From positions 1 to 64,000 of the forward strand of contig CABZJM010000004.1 of NCBI GenBank assembly GCA_902526075.1: a stretch of DNA of 64,000 bases, read 5' to 3'. Below are positions 30,801 to 38,730 of this stretch, piece after piece; position 1 is the stretch's first letter; every line of letters starts with the position of its first letter. A program made the translations under genes and the position numbers. Source of the stretch: an uncultured Bacteroidota bacterium (GTDB lineage: Bacteria; Bacteroidota; Bacteroidia; Flavobacteriales; Flavobacteriaceae). The notes beneath the pieces are model-generated. The model saw only the letters and a list, made by a program, of their open reading frames with translations. It made no database searches and was not told where the DNA came from.

Positions 30801-32570
30801 TGGAAGTTATATGACAGTACGACAAACGAAATTGTTCACACAGGCTCATTAAATTCAGACACAGATTATTATATCGAAGACATTTGTGTAAATTTTGACT
30901 CGTGTTTTACCCTGGATTTCTTTGACTCATATGGTGATGGTATTTGTTGTGGGTATGGTGAAGGGAATTTTATGATGATTGATTTAAATGGAAATGTGAT
31001 TTTTGAGAATGATGGCATTTTTGATAATTTTACACAGGAAACATTTTGTTTAGGTGAAAATGGATGTGAAATTACAGCTGAAGTCAATGTTACAAATACA
31101 AGCTCTGAGGACATTAATGACGGACTGATTTCAATTGTTGTTTCATCAGGGGTTGGTCCATATCAGTATAGTATTGACGGAGGCTTAAATTACTCGCAAT
31201 CAAACACCTTTACAGACTTGACACCAGGCAACTACAATGTTTCAATCATTGGATCTGCAGGTACATGTGAGTTTGAACAAGATGTTGCAATTCAGTTTTG
31301 CAGCTTAACAGCCGTTGATGTACAAGCCACTGGAGTTCCATCAAGTATATCAATAGATGGAAGTATTACAATAACTCCAAATTCTGGTGTTGGCCCTTAT
31401 CAGTATAGCATCGATGGAGGACAGACCTTCTTCGATGATAACTTCTTCCCAGACTTGCCTTCTGGGCTATATAACGTTGTTGTGATTGACTCACAAAACA
31501 TATGTTCATTTGAGGATTCGGTTCGAGTTGAAATTGAATCCGTAATAATAAATGAGATTAATTATAGGTCTGGTGATGAATTTAGCCCAAATGATTGGAT
31601 AGAGTTATATAATCCGAAATCATACCCAATTGACTTATCAGATTGGCAAATTAGAGATGATAATAACAACCACATTTACTATATTCCAGAGTCAATACAA
31701 ATTGAATCTGAAGGCTTCCTTGTAATTGTTCGTGATGAGCTAGATTTTAGTAGCTCATATCCAGGAATTCCGTACATAGGTGAATTAGGTTTTGGTCTAG
31801 GTGGTTCTGATGCGGTCAGATTATTTAATTCAGCAAGTAAACTAATTGATCAGGTTGATTATGACACTGATAATTCCAATCCAAATTGCGATCATACTCT
31901 AAATATGATTGATTCTTACGGAGATGGTTGGAACGGAAATGCTGTATCGGTTGTGGTTAACGGCCAAATTGTAGTTGAGGAAGCAACATTTCAAAACGGA
32001 TATTTTGAAGATATTTTATTTGAAGCCACTCATGGAGACACAATTCAGCTAATCTGGTATTCTGGAAGTTGGTCAGAAGAAGTTTCCTTTGAAATTATCG
32101 ACGGTAACGGTAATTTAATTTCATCAGGACAGTATGGAGATACTTTAGAAGATGAAAATGTGTTAGCATTTTGTTCTGAAAATGTTTCAGATTGGGATCT
32201 ATGTGCTGACGGGACAGGCTATACATTAGAGCTAATCAGTCCAGAATTGGACAACTCAGTTGCCGAAAATTGGGACTGTATCAATGAGTTTGGAAGCCCT
32301 AATGCCCCAAATACCTCAAACTTGTCAATACCATCAGATATTCAGCTTGATAATGTAAGAATTTATCCTAATCCTGTAGATTACATTTTACAGATTAGCG
32401 GTAATCTAGAATCCTACAATGTTGAAATTTATTCCTTAACCGGTCAAAAGCTTTATACAGCATTTAATATTTCAAATGTTGATATGAGTCTATATGCAAG
32501 TGGTATTTATATTATAAAAGTTTATCATGGTAATTCAATCACAATAAAACGTATAATAAAGTCTAATTAA
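27873..32570 (+). CDS. Secreted multidomain T9SS protein with PEP-synthase/PPDK-like ATP-grasp region, SprB-like repeats and lamin-tail domain
   Basis: 1565 aa; signal peptide; GGIITSVIQTPLSHVNLRAIQDNVPNAYI (swivelling-domain-like), GTAVRVRSSTNNEDLPGFSGAGLYTSKT (PPDK_N-like); two GVGPYQYSIDGG repeats; INEINYRSGDEFSPNDWIELYNP lamin-tail; C-terminal VRIYPNPVDYILQIS...GIYIIKVYHGNSITIKRIIK. Confidence 0.85.
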   Translation: MRMRNFILISIFLFLFQNLGFAQFVTIDNYSVNNLGQAQLSIQGQQGKYYILHAQHNSEFNWATSLTIGLNGTMIISESSQAYPLENYSITEHDIDNPDDYDGDGIDDITEFNNMPTDSPFNYAPAIDFIDGSTSIPDAETFMELATVNNVSWAPFLDDQLYVKFGILDRDTPNPKVYFINSNTYTIHASFWNGIGASVIGDDASGEIVFNPNTILPTGIIGTYSFNFSFGDAYNFEDTQRTYELLVASMPFLQNNMNHFIGQADENDHLNNHADEFLDSRFDVVLETDVFAEVNYIPFHLAEGYGYFRHMQNLNETPGSRDIVLYDALPNSLPRVGGIITSVIQTPLSHVNLRAIQDNVPNAYIADPLSINEIASLLNGYIYYKVENESYEIREATLDEVNDWYENIRPSEPQFPIRDLSITEILPLSDIDFEMSTAFGAKCANVATMRTFQFPDGTIPDGFGIPFYYYDEFMQFNNFYEEVQIMIDNPSFQYDINFRVDRLQTLRTAIKDAPMPQWMLDDLQAMHDAFPEGTAVRVRSSTNNEDLPGFSGAGLYTSKTQYSDEGHISKSVKQVFASMWNFRAYEERDFYRIDHFSAAMGLLCHPNYQQEQSNGVGISIDPIYETEDTFYLNTQVGESLITNPDPNSVPEEILLYRDPTQSGGYLVLRLSNLVNAGELIMDDEYLNQMRDYLTVIHDEFAILYDVAGQEDFAMDIEYKVTAQNQLAIKQARPWVSFWADINGDYDLAVDAIINPETSSSLGDDELVMVTIANYGLNEISNFEIQLVFGDEIVETITITEIIEPFEESNFQFTIPIDLSNSGDYEITVNLSHPDDVYENNDSLTTTVSNILHYDASLEIDALRVLCGDVVEVDLTISNLGDTTINEIEIETLVNGVSTSVNYGSFDIAYLEQENITLVLDQNLQGSNDILLDIISLNNQNDENTANDIVTTTTTLESSYNIVTFIINPDNYPEETSWKLYDSTTNEIVHTGSLNSDTDYYIEDICVNFDSCFTLDFFDSYGDGICCGYGEGNFMMIDLNGNVIFENDGIFDNFTQETFCLGENGCEITAEVNVTNTSSEDINDGLISIVVSSGVGPYQYSIDGGLNYSQSNTFTDLTPGNYNVSIIGSAGTCEFEQDVAIQFCSLTAVDVQATGVPSSISIDGSITITPNSGVGPYQYSIDGGQTFFDDNFFPDLPSGLYNVVVIDSQNICSFEDSVRVEIESVIINEINYRSGDEFSPNDWIELYNPKSYPIDLSDWQIRDDNNNHIYYIPESIQIESEGFLVIVRDELDFSSSYPGIPYIGELGFGLGGSDAVRLFNSASKLIDQVDYDTDNSNPNCDHTLNMIDSYGDGWNGNAVSVVVNGQIVVEEATFQNGYFEDILFEATHGDTIQLIWYSGSWSEEVSFEIIDGNGNLISSGQYGDTLEDENVLAFCSENVSDWDLCADGTGYTLELISPELDNSVAENWDCINEFGSPNAPNTSNLSIPSDIQLDNVRIYPNPVDYILQISGNLESYNVEIYSLTGQKLYTAFNISNVDMSLYASGIYIIKVYHGNSITIKRIIKSN

Positions 32571-33661
32571 TTTTTATTAATAAACTTTCTCTCAATTCTT
32601 TCAGATAAATTGGTTAAAATTTCATAAGAAATAGTTCCAACAGTTTTTGCAAAATACTCAGCATTATTTTCCTTATTAAATATAATCACCTCATCTCCTT
32701 CCACAGACTTGATTCCGTTTAGGTTTACCATGAATACATCCATACAAATATTACCAATTACTTTTGCCTTTTTATTATTTATTATAACATAAGCACTTTT
32801 TGAAAATGATCTACTAATTCCGTCGGCGTGCCCTAGGGGAATTACACCAACCCTTATTTGTTTCTCACATAAAAAGGCCCTGTTATATCCGATTGAATCC
32901 CCCTTTTTTGCTTCAATTATTTGAGCAATAACAGACTTTAATGTGTGAACCGGCCTTAATTCTTTATTCAACTCATTATTATATCCATATAATCCAATTC
33001 CAGATCTCACCATATCAAATTCACACTCAGGATAATTATAAATTCCAGATGTATTTGACATATGAAGAAAAGGGTTATATGAGAGCTGGGATTTTATATT
33101 TGAGGAGATTTTTTTAAATAAATTTATCTGAGAAAATGTAAACTTTGATTCTTGAGGATCTTCAGTTGCAGCTAAATGAGAATAGATACTTACTAATTTA
33201 ATAGAATCACAATTCTTGATTTTATTTATTGCCTTTTCAGTTTCTTTTTCATTAAATCCAACTCTGTTCAGACCAGTATTTATTTTGAAATGACATGGAT
33301 AGTTTTTTGTTTTATTAGAGCTTAAATAATCTATAAAGTTTTCAAGAAAATAAAATGAATATAAGCTAGGCTCTAAATGATTTTTTATAATTTCCTTGAA
33401 GGATGCAACTTGTGGAAGCAGCACTAATATTGGAGTTTTAATTCCTGATTTTCTCAGAGCAACACCTTCGCTTGCAAATGCAACAGAAAAATAATCTACC
33501 CCTAGGGATGCTAATTTTCTAGCAACTTCTAAACTGCTAGACCCATATCCATTTGCTTTTACCACAGCCATGAATTTTGTTCGAGAACTTAGTTTGGAAG
33601 AAATTATATTAAAGTTGTGCTCAAGAGCTTTAAGATTAATTTCTAATACACTTTTTTTCAA
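32567..33661 (-). CDS. alr: Alanine racemase
   Basis: 364 aa; FMAVVKANGYGSSSLEVA, HFKINTGLNRVGF, MVRSGIGLYGY, GDEVIIF. Confidence 0.96.
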   Translation of the reverse strand: MKKSVLEINLKALEHNFNIISSKLSSRTKFMAVVKANGYGSSSLEVARKLASLGVDYFSVAFASEGVALRKSGIKTPILVLLPQVASFKEIIKNHLEPSLYSFYFLENFIDYLSSNKTKNYPCHFKINTGLNRVGFNEKETEKAINKIKNCDSIKLVSIYSHLAATEDPQESKFTFSQINLFKKISSNIKSQLSYNPFLHMSNTSGIYNYPECEFDMVRSGIGLYGYNNELNKELRPVHTLKSVIAQIIEAKKGDSIGYNRAFLCEKQIRVGVIPLGHADGISRSFSKSAYVIINNKKAKVIGNICMDVFMVNLNGIKSVEGDEVIIFNKENNAEYFAKTVGTISYEILTNLSERIERKFINKN

Positions 33662-34263
33662 TCTTTATTTTTTTTCTTGAAACTTTTTTTGGTTGACTTT
33701 TTAACAAACGCTGCGCGACTCAAAGGCATGTATTCATCACCTTTTCCAAGCAGAATCCTTTTTTTACTCTTTGTTTTTCTATAACTATATTGAGCGAGAC
33801 CGCCCGTCTTTGGACATATAGCATGCACCTTGGTGACATATTCAGATGTTGCCATAAGATTAGCCATATTTTTAAATGGAACGCCCTTATAATCCATATC
33901 TAATCCAGCTACGATAACCCTTACTCCCTGATTAGCAAGCGCATTACAAACCTCAACAATACCATCATCGAAAAATTGTGCCTCATCAATTCCTATTACT
34001 TTAAAACCTTTAACTTTTTTATAAATTTCTTCAGACCTTTTGATTGTTTTGCACTCAATAACTGTATCATCATGTGACACTACAATGTTTTTTCTGTCTC
34101 TTGTATCTAGTTTTGGTTTAAAAATAATTACATTCAAGTTTGCGTATTTAGCCCTACGAATTCTTCTTATCAACTCTTCTGTTTTTCCAGAAAACATTGA
34201 TCCACAAACAACTTCGATCCATCCGGTTTGTTTGCTAAAGTTTAAAGTATTTTCAAGAAACAT
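33658..34263 (-). CDS. tdk: Thymidine kinase
   Basis: 201 aa; GWIEVVCGSMFSGKTEELIRRIRRA, VIGIDEAQFFDDGIVEVCNALANQGVRVIVAGLDMDYKG. Stop overlaps alr start (ATGA). Confidence 0.97.
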   Translation of the reverse strand: MFLENTLNFSKQTGWIEVVCGSMFSGKTEELIRRIRRAKYANLNVIIFKPKLDTRDRKNIVVSHDDTVIECKTIKRSEEIYKKVKGFKVIGIDEAQFFDDGIVEVCNALANQGVRVIVAGLDMDYKGVPFKNMANLMATSEYVTKVHAICPKTGGLAQYSYRKTKSKKRILLGKGDEYMPLSRAAFVKKSTKKSFKKKNKD

Positions 34264-34376
34264 TTCGTAAATTTAAAAAAGTTGATAGCTTAATTGATTC
34301 TTAAAATTGAATCAAATAAATTTAGTAAAAAACAAGCTGATATTAACCTAAGTTAAATTTAATTTAAAGATTTTTA

Positions 34377-35045
34377 ATGAGTAAGCTATTCATTGTACCA
34401 ACACCTATAGGTAATTTAGGTGATATTACATTTAGAGCAATTGAAACTCTTAAATCAGTTGATTTAATTTTAGCTGAAGATAGCAGAACCTCACTAAAAC
34501 TGCTGAAATACTACAATATTGAAAATAATGTTGAGTCTTATCACATGCATAATGAGCACAAAAAGTTATATTCAATGATTGAAAAGCTAAATAGTGGTCT
34601 TGAGATAGCATTAATCTCTGATGCTGGAACACCTGGTATTTCTGACCCAGGTTTTTTATTGGTTCGTGAGTGTATAAAGAATAACATTGAGGTTGAATGC
34701 CTGCCTGGGGCAACAGCTTTGATTCCAGCACTGATTAATTCAGGTTTACCTTCTGATAGATTTGTATTCGAAGGCTTTCTGCCCGTAAAAAAGGGAAGAA
34801 CAAGGAGGCTAAAGGAAATTGCCGATGAAAAGAGAACAGTTATATTTTATGAATCACCCCATAGGATTTTAAAGACATTAAATGATTTACTAACCTACCA
34901 TAGTGAAGATAGTAGCATAAGTATTTCCAGAGAACTAACAAAGATGCATGAGGAAAACTTTCACGGAACAGTTAAAGAGTCAATTGAGTATTTTCAAAAA
35001 AAGAAACCAAAAGGAGAATTTGTAATTATCCTTTCACCAAACTAA
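34377..35045 (+). CDS. rsmI: 16S rRNA (cytidine(1402)-2'-O)-methyltransferase
   Basis: 222 aa; LFIVPTPIGNLGDITFRAIETLKSVDLILAEDSRTS, LISDAGTPGISDPGFLLVRE, LPGATALIPALINSGL. Confidence 0.97.
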   Translation: MSKLFIVPTPIGNLGDITFRAIETLKSVDLILAEDSRTSLKLLKYYNIENNVESYHMHNEHKKLYSMIEKLNSGLEIALISDAGTPGISDPGFLLVRECIKNNIEVECLPGATALIPALINSGLPSDRFVFEGFLPVKKGRTRRLKEIADEKRTVIFYESPHRILKTLNDLLTYHSEDSSISISRELTKMHEENFHGTVKESIEYFQKKKPKGEFVIILSPN

Positions 35046-35050
35046 AAAAT

Positions 35051-35467
35051 ATGGATACAAATACAGTTATTACAAATTGGAAAAAAGGAACGACAGAGTT
35101 TGAGTGTATTAACCCAAATGGTATTTCAACGGTTCTTGGAACTAGTTCAGATGGAGAAAAAAAAATAGCTTCACCAAAAGCAATTATGCTAGCGTCTTTG
35201 GCAGTATGCTCAGCACTAGATGTTATAGCAATTCTCAAAAAGATGCGAGTTGAATTAGATGATTTTAAAATAAATACAACTGCACGCTTAACTGACGAGC
35301 ACCCAAGATATTATGATGAAGTTACAGTGGAGTATCATTTTTTTGGAGAAGATTTAGACAAAGATAAAATAGAAAAATCTGTTGATTTATCTGTTACTAG
35401 GTATTGTGGAGTAATGGAAATGTTTAGGGGTTTTTCCAAAGTTAAAATTGAAATTAAGTACAATTAA
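35051..35467 (+). CDS. OsmC family protein
   Basis: 138 aa; SPKAIMLASLAVCSALDVIAILKKMR...VTRYCGVMEMFRGFSKVKIEI. Confidence 0.85.
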   Translation: MDTNTVITNWKKGTTEFECINPNGISTVLGTSSDGEKKIASPKAIMLASLAVCSALDVIAILKKMRVELDDFKINTTARLTDEHPRYYDEVTVEYHFFGEDLDKDKIEKSVDLSVTRYCGVMEMFRGFSKVKIEIKYN

Positions 35468-35470
35468 AAA

Positions 35471-36250
35471 TTGCTAGCAGAATTTAATAGACATATAAAT
35501 GATGGCAGGGTTAGTTTTGATGAAGCTAATCACGATTATTTTGTTGATGGTAAAAAGATTAAATTTTCGGTTACTGAAATAATTGATAAGTTTTTTCCAA
35601 AATTTGATAAGGCCTACTGGGCAGAGAGAAAGGCTAAAGAAAAATTAGAACTAGACCACATTGATTATGATTCTGAAATATTAGAGTCAGTTATAAAACA
35701 AATTTTGAATGGTTGGGAAAAAAAGAGAATTGATGCAGCATCAAAAGGGACTATATTACACGAGAGGATAGAAGACTTTTACAACTCTAAACTTCACAAT
35801 GATTATCCACCAGAGTTTGAATATTTCAAAAATTTCCACAATAAATATAAAAGATTAAAACCCTATAGAACAGAATGGAGAATTTATGACAAACATCTTT
35901 CATTGGCTGGTACAGTTGATATGGTTTATGAAAAAGAAAATGGCGAACTATTTATTTTTGATTGGAAAAGAACATCAAAACTAGTAGACCAAAACAATCA
36001 GCCAGTTCTAAAGGATTTTAACTTTGGATACGATGGCTTATCTCATATAGCTGATAATAGTTTTAATAGGTATTCTCTACAACAAAATGTTTATAAATGT
36101 ATAATTGAAAAGAATTATAAAAAGAAAATTAGCTCAATGAACTTACTAGTTTTACACCCAAAGTATAATGACTTTATTCATTTAAAATTACCGGATATGA
36201 AAAAAGAGGCAGAATTTTTGATTCATCAAGCAAAAGAGTTGACCAATTAG
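35471..36250 (+). CDS. PD-(D/E)XK nuclease-like protein
   Basis: 259 aa, TTG start; LAGTVDMVYEKENGELFIFDWKRTSKL (D...D/E-W-K) preceded by GTILHERIEDFYN. Confidence 0.7.
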   Translation: MLAEFNRHINDGRVSFDEANHDYFVDGKKIKFSVTEIIDKFFPKFDKAYWAERKAKEKLELDHIDYDSEILESVIKQILNGWEKKRIDAASKGTILHERIEDFYNSKLHNDYPPEFEYFKNFHNKYKRLKPYRTEWRIYDKHLSLAGTVDMVYEKENGELFIFDWKRTSKLVDQNNQPVLKDFNFGYDGLSHIADNSFNRYSLQQNVYKCIIEKNYKKKISSMNLLVLHPKYNDFIHLKLPDMKKEAEFLIHQAKELTN

Positions 36251-36251
36251 C

Positions 36252-37514
36252 GTGGAAGAAAAATTAGACCCGTACGCAGCACTTAGATTTAAGGAGTTTA
36301 ATTTTTTCCTTATTATAAGGTTTATACTTGTTTTTGGATGGTCAATGCAGTTTATTATTGTTGAATGGGAGGTGTATAGTTTAACAAAAGACCCACTTTC
36401 TTTAGGCCTAATTGGCTTGGTTGAAGTTATTCCAGCCATTTCAACAGCACTGTTTGCGGGACATATAGTTGATCAACGGGAAAAAAAGATGTTATTTGTT
36501 CAGTGTATTTTAGCATTTCTGTTAGTTGCTATTGGCTATTATTTTATAACAAGCCCATATGTTTATGATAATTATGAAAATTCTCAAATCTTAACGGGAA
36601 TATATGTTTTAGTTTTTTTGGGAGGTTTTATAAGAGCTTTTATTGGCCCTACAATTTTTTCATTAGTTGCTTTGATTGTGCCAAAACGGGTTTACCCAAA
36701 TGCAGCAACTTGGAGTAGTTCAACTTGGCAACTAGCAGTTGTACTGGGTCCTGCATTTGCAGGGTTTTCTATTGCATGGATTGGGGTTAACAACTCGATG
36801 GGGATTGTGTTATCAACCATAGTAATTGGGCTTTTATTAATCGGATTTATAAAAAAGAAACCTATTTTAAACCCCAAGATTGGCGAACCAATATTTCAAA
36901 GTTTGAAAGCAGGACTAAACTTTGTATATAAAACAAAGGCTATCTTAGTTGCATTGACTCTTGATATGGTTGCTGTTTTATTTGGAGGAGCAATAGCACT
37001 ACTACCGATTTACGCACAAGACATATTAAATGTTGGCTCAGAGGGATTTGGAATTTTAAGAGCAGCACCAGCAGTAGGGTCGGTTTTAATGATGGTTGCC
37101 TCTGCACATATCCCGCTTACAAGGAATGCTGGTAAGAAGCTACTCTTTGCCATTTTTTGTTTTGGAATTTCGATAATTGTATTTGGGGTTTCTGATATAT
37201 TCTGGTTATCGGTATTTGCACTATTTATGTATGGATTAACCGATGGTGTATCAATGATTATTAGACAAACTATTTTACAATTAAAAACACCAGATGAATT
37301 TAGAGGAAGAGTTGCTTCCGTAAATTCAATATTTGTTGGTTCATCAAACGAGCTGGGTGCATTTGAAAGTGGGGCAACAGCAAAATTAATGGGAACAGTA
37401 CCTGCTGTGGTATTTGGAGGTGTAATGACAATATTAACAGTTGTGTTTACAGCAATTAAATTCCCGAAATTTAGAAAATTAGATTTAACAAAAGATATGA
37501 ATGAAAATAAATAA
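36252..37514 (+). CDS. MFS transporter
   Basis: 420 aa, GTG start, about 12 TM segments; GLIGLVEVIPAISTALFAGHIVDQREKKMLF; DEFRGRVASVNSIFVGSSNELGAFESG. Confidence 0.9.
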   Translation: MEEKLDPYAALRFKEFNFFLIIRFILVFGWSMQFIIVEWEVYSLTKDPLSLGLIGLVEVIPAISTALFAGHIVDQREKKMLFVQCILAFLLVAIGYYFITSPYVYDNYENSQILTGIYVLVFLGGFIRAFIGPTIFSLVALIVPKRVYPNAATWSSSTWQLAVVLGPAFAGFSIAWIGVNNSMGIVLSTIVIGLLLIGFIKKKPILNPKIGEPIFQSLKAGLNFVYKTKAILVALTLDMVAVLFGGAIALLPIYAQDILNVGSEGFGILRAAPAVGSVLMMVASAHIPLTRNAGKKLLFAIFCFGISIIVFGVSDIFWLSVFALFMYGLTDGVSMIIRQTILQLKTPDEFRGRVASVNSIFVGSSNELGAFESGATAKLMGTVPAVVFGGVMTILTVVFTAIKFPKFRKLDLTKDMNENK

Positions 37515-37517
37515 ATT

Positions 37518-37667
37518 ATGATTACAGCTATGTATATAGTAGGAGGTTGTGTATTTGCAATATATATATTTCTTCAAATATGGGATATTCACAATCAAAA
37601 AAAGAGTGATAAAGACAATGATCTTGGTTATTATTCAAGACATAATCAGCCAAAAAAATTGGACTGA
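37518..37667 (+). CDS. Small single-TM protein (49 aa)
   Basis: Read by eye, below ORF-track cutoff: MITAMYIVGGCVFAIYIFLQIWDIHNQKKSDKDNDLGYYSRHNQPKKLD, 3 nt after the MFS stop. Confidence 0.5.
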   Translation: MITAMYIVGGCVFAIYIFLQIWDIHNQKKSDKDNDLGYYSRHNQPKKLD

Positions 37668-37675
37668 GAAATGAC

Positions 37676-37706
37676 TTGACAAAACCTAAACAACTTATTA
37701 TCTTAA
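37676..37706 (+). promoter_or_regulatory. Possible promoter upstream of the S74 fibre gene
   Basis: TTGAC (37676-37680) and TATCTTA (37699-37705), 20-nt spacing from TTG; imperfect -7 element. Confidence 0.35.
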
Positions 37707-37722
37707 CTTAAAAATATTCAAG

Positions 37723-38730
37723 ATGAAAAATTTTTTTACGATTTTAGTATTAATTTTCCCATTTATTATGAATGCACAAATAAGCGCAAGTGGCACAAAT
37801 AATTCAGGCACCTATTCTTCAGCAGTGGGATATCAAACAACAGCAAGCGGAAATTATTCAACAGCAATGGGATACCAAACAATAGCTAGTGAAAGTTATT
37901 GTACAGCTATGGGATATGCCACTACAGCAAACGGAAGCACCTCTACATCTATGGGGGTAAGTACAATGGCAAGTGGGGATGGTTCAACGGCAATGGGAAA
38001 TCAAACAACAGCAAGTGCAAACAACTCAACAGCTATGGGTGCAAGCACAACAGCAAGTGGAAGTGCTTCTACTTCAATGGGGTTAGCTACAACAGCAAGT
38101 GGGAACAATTCGACTGCAATGGGATTAAGCACAACTGCAAGCGGAAGTGCATCTACAGCAATGGGATTTGCTGCAATGGCGAGTGGAAGTCGTTCTACAG
38201 CAATGGGAATATATACTAAAGCGAGAGATTATGGATCTTTGGTGATTGGACATTACAATTCTTCCGGATCTTCTGTTACTAATAGTGCTACATCTTTTAG
38301 CACTTCAAATACGGCTTTTGTAATTGGTAATGGCACCTCATCAGGTTTATCAGATGCATTTAAAGTGATGTTTAATGGTGATGCTACCGTAAGTAATGAC
38401 CTCACTGTATTGGGTGACATTGAAGTTCAATCTGATGCAAGATTAAAGTCAAACATTGTATCTCTTGGTTCTACCCTTCCTCAACTATTACAAATAGATG
38501 GTAAGTCCTATGAGATGAAAGGAAAACAAAAGATAGGTGTGCTTGCACAAGAGATAAAGGAAGTATTTCCTGAGCTTGTAAGTGAGGATGACAATGAAAT
38601 GTTAGCAGTAAACTATCAAGGATTAGTGCCTGTACTTATCAATGCATTGAAAGAGCAAAATAAAATTATAAAAAGCCAGGATCTTAGACTTTCAAAAATT
38701 GAAAAATTATTAGCAAATCTAAATGAGTAG
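37723..38730 (+). CDS. Trimeric YadA-head-like repeat protein with C-terminal S74 intramolecular chaperone domain
   Basis: 335 aa; signal peptide; ten 14-aa repeats (GNYSTAMGYQTTAS type); C-terminal SDARLKSNIVSL...KIGVLAQEIKEVFPELV...AVNYQGLVPVLINALKEQ is the S74 signature. Confidence 0.9.
   Translation: MKNFFTILVLIFPFIMNAQISASGTNNSGTYSSAVGYQTTASGNYSTAMGYQTIASESYCTAMGYATTANGSTSTSMGVSTMASGDGSTAMGNQTTASANNSTAMGASTTASGSASTSMGLATTASGNNSTAMGLSTTASGSASTAMGFAAMASGSRSTAMGIYTKARDYGSLVIGHYNSSGSSVTNSATSFSTSNTAFVIGNGTSSGLSDAFKVMFNGDATVSNDLTVLGDIEVQSDARLKSNIVSLGSTLPQLLQIDGKSYEMKGKQKIGVLAQEIKEVFPELVSEDDNEMLAVNYQGLVPVLINALKEQNKIIKSQDLRLSKIEKLLANLNE
37807..38226 (+). repeat. 10 x 42-bp in-phase tandem coding repeat
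   Basis: Ten consecutive 42-nt units from the GTYSSAVGYQTTAS codons to the GSRSTAMGIYTKAR codons with no indel; exactly 420 bp. Confidence 0.9.

Noticed and set aside
37899-38219. 106-aa ORF with repeated NGKW/YSNG pattern (MYSYGICHYSKRKHLYIYGGKYNGKW...)
   Set aside because: It is the alternate-frame shadow of the 42-bp coding repeat in the S74 fibre gene; no start context or recognisable domain.
37807-38226. Tandem repeat as a possible CRISPR array
   Set aside because: Units are contiguous 42-bp coding repeats without spacers, in frame with a signal-peptide protein.
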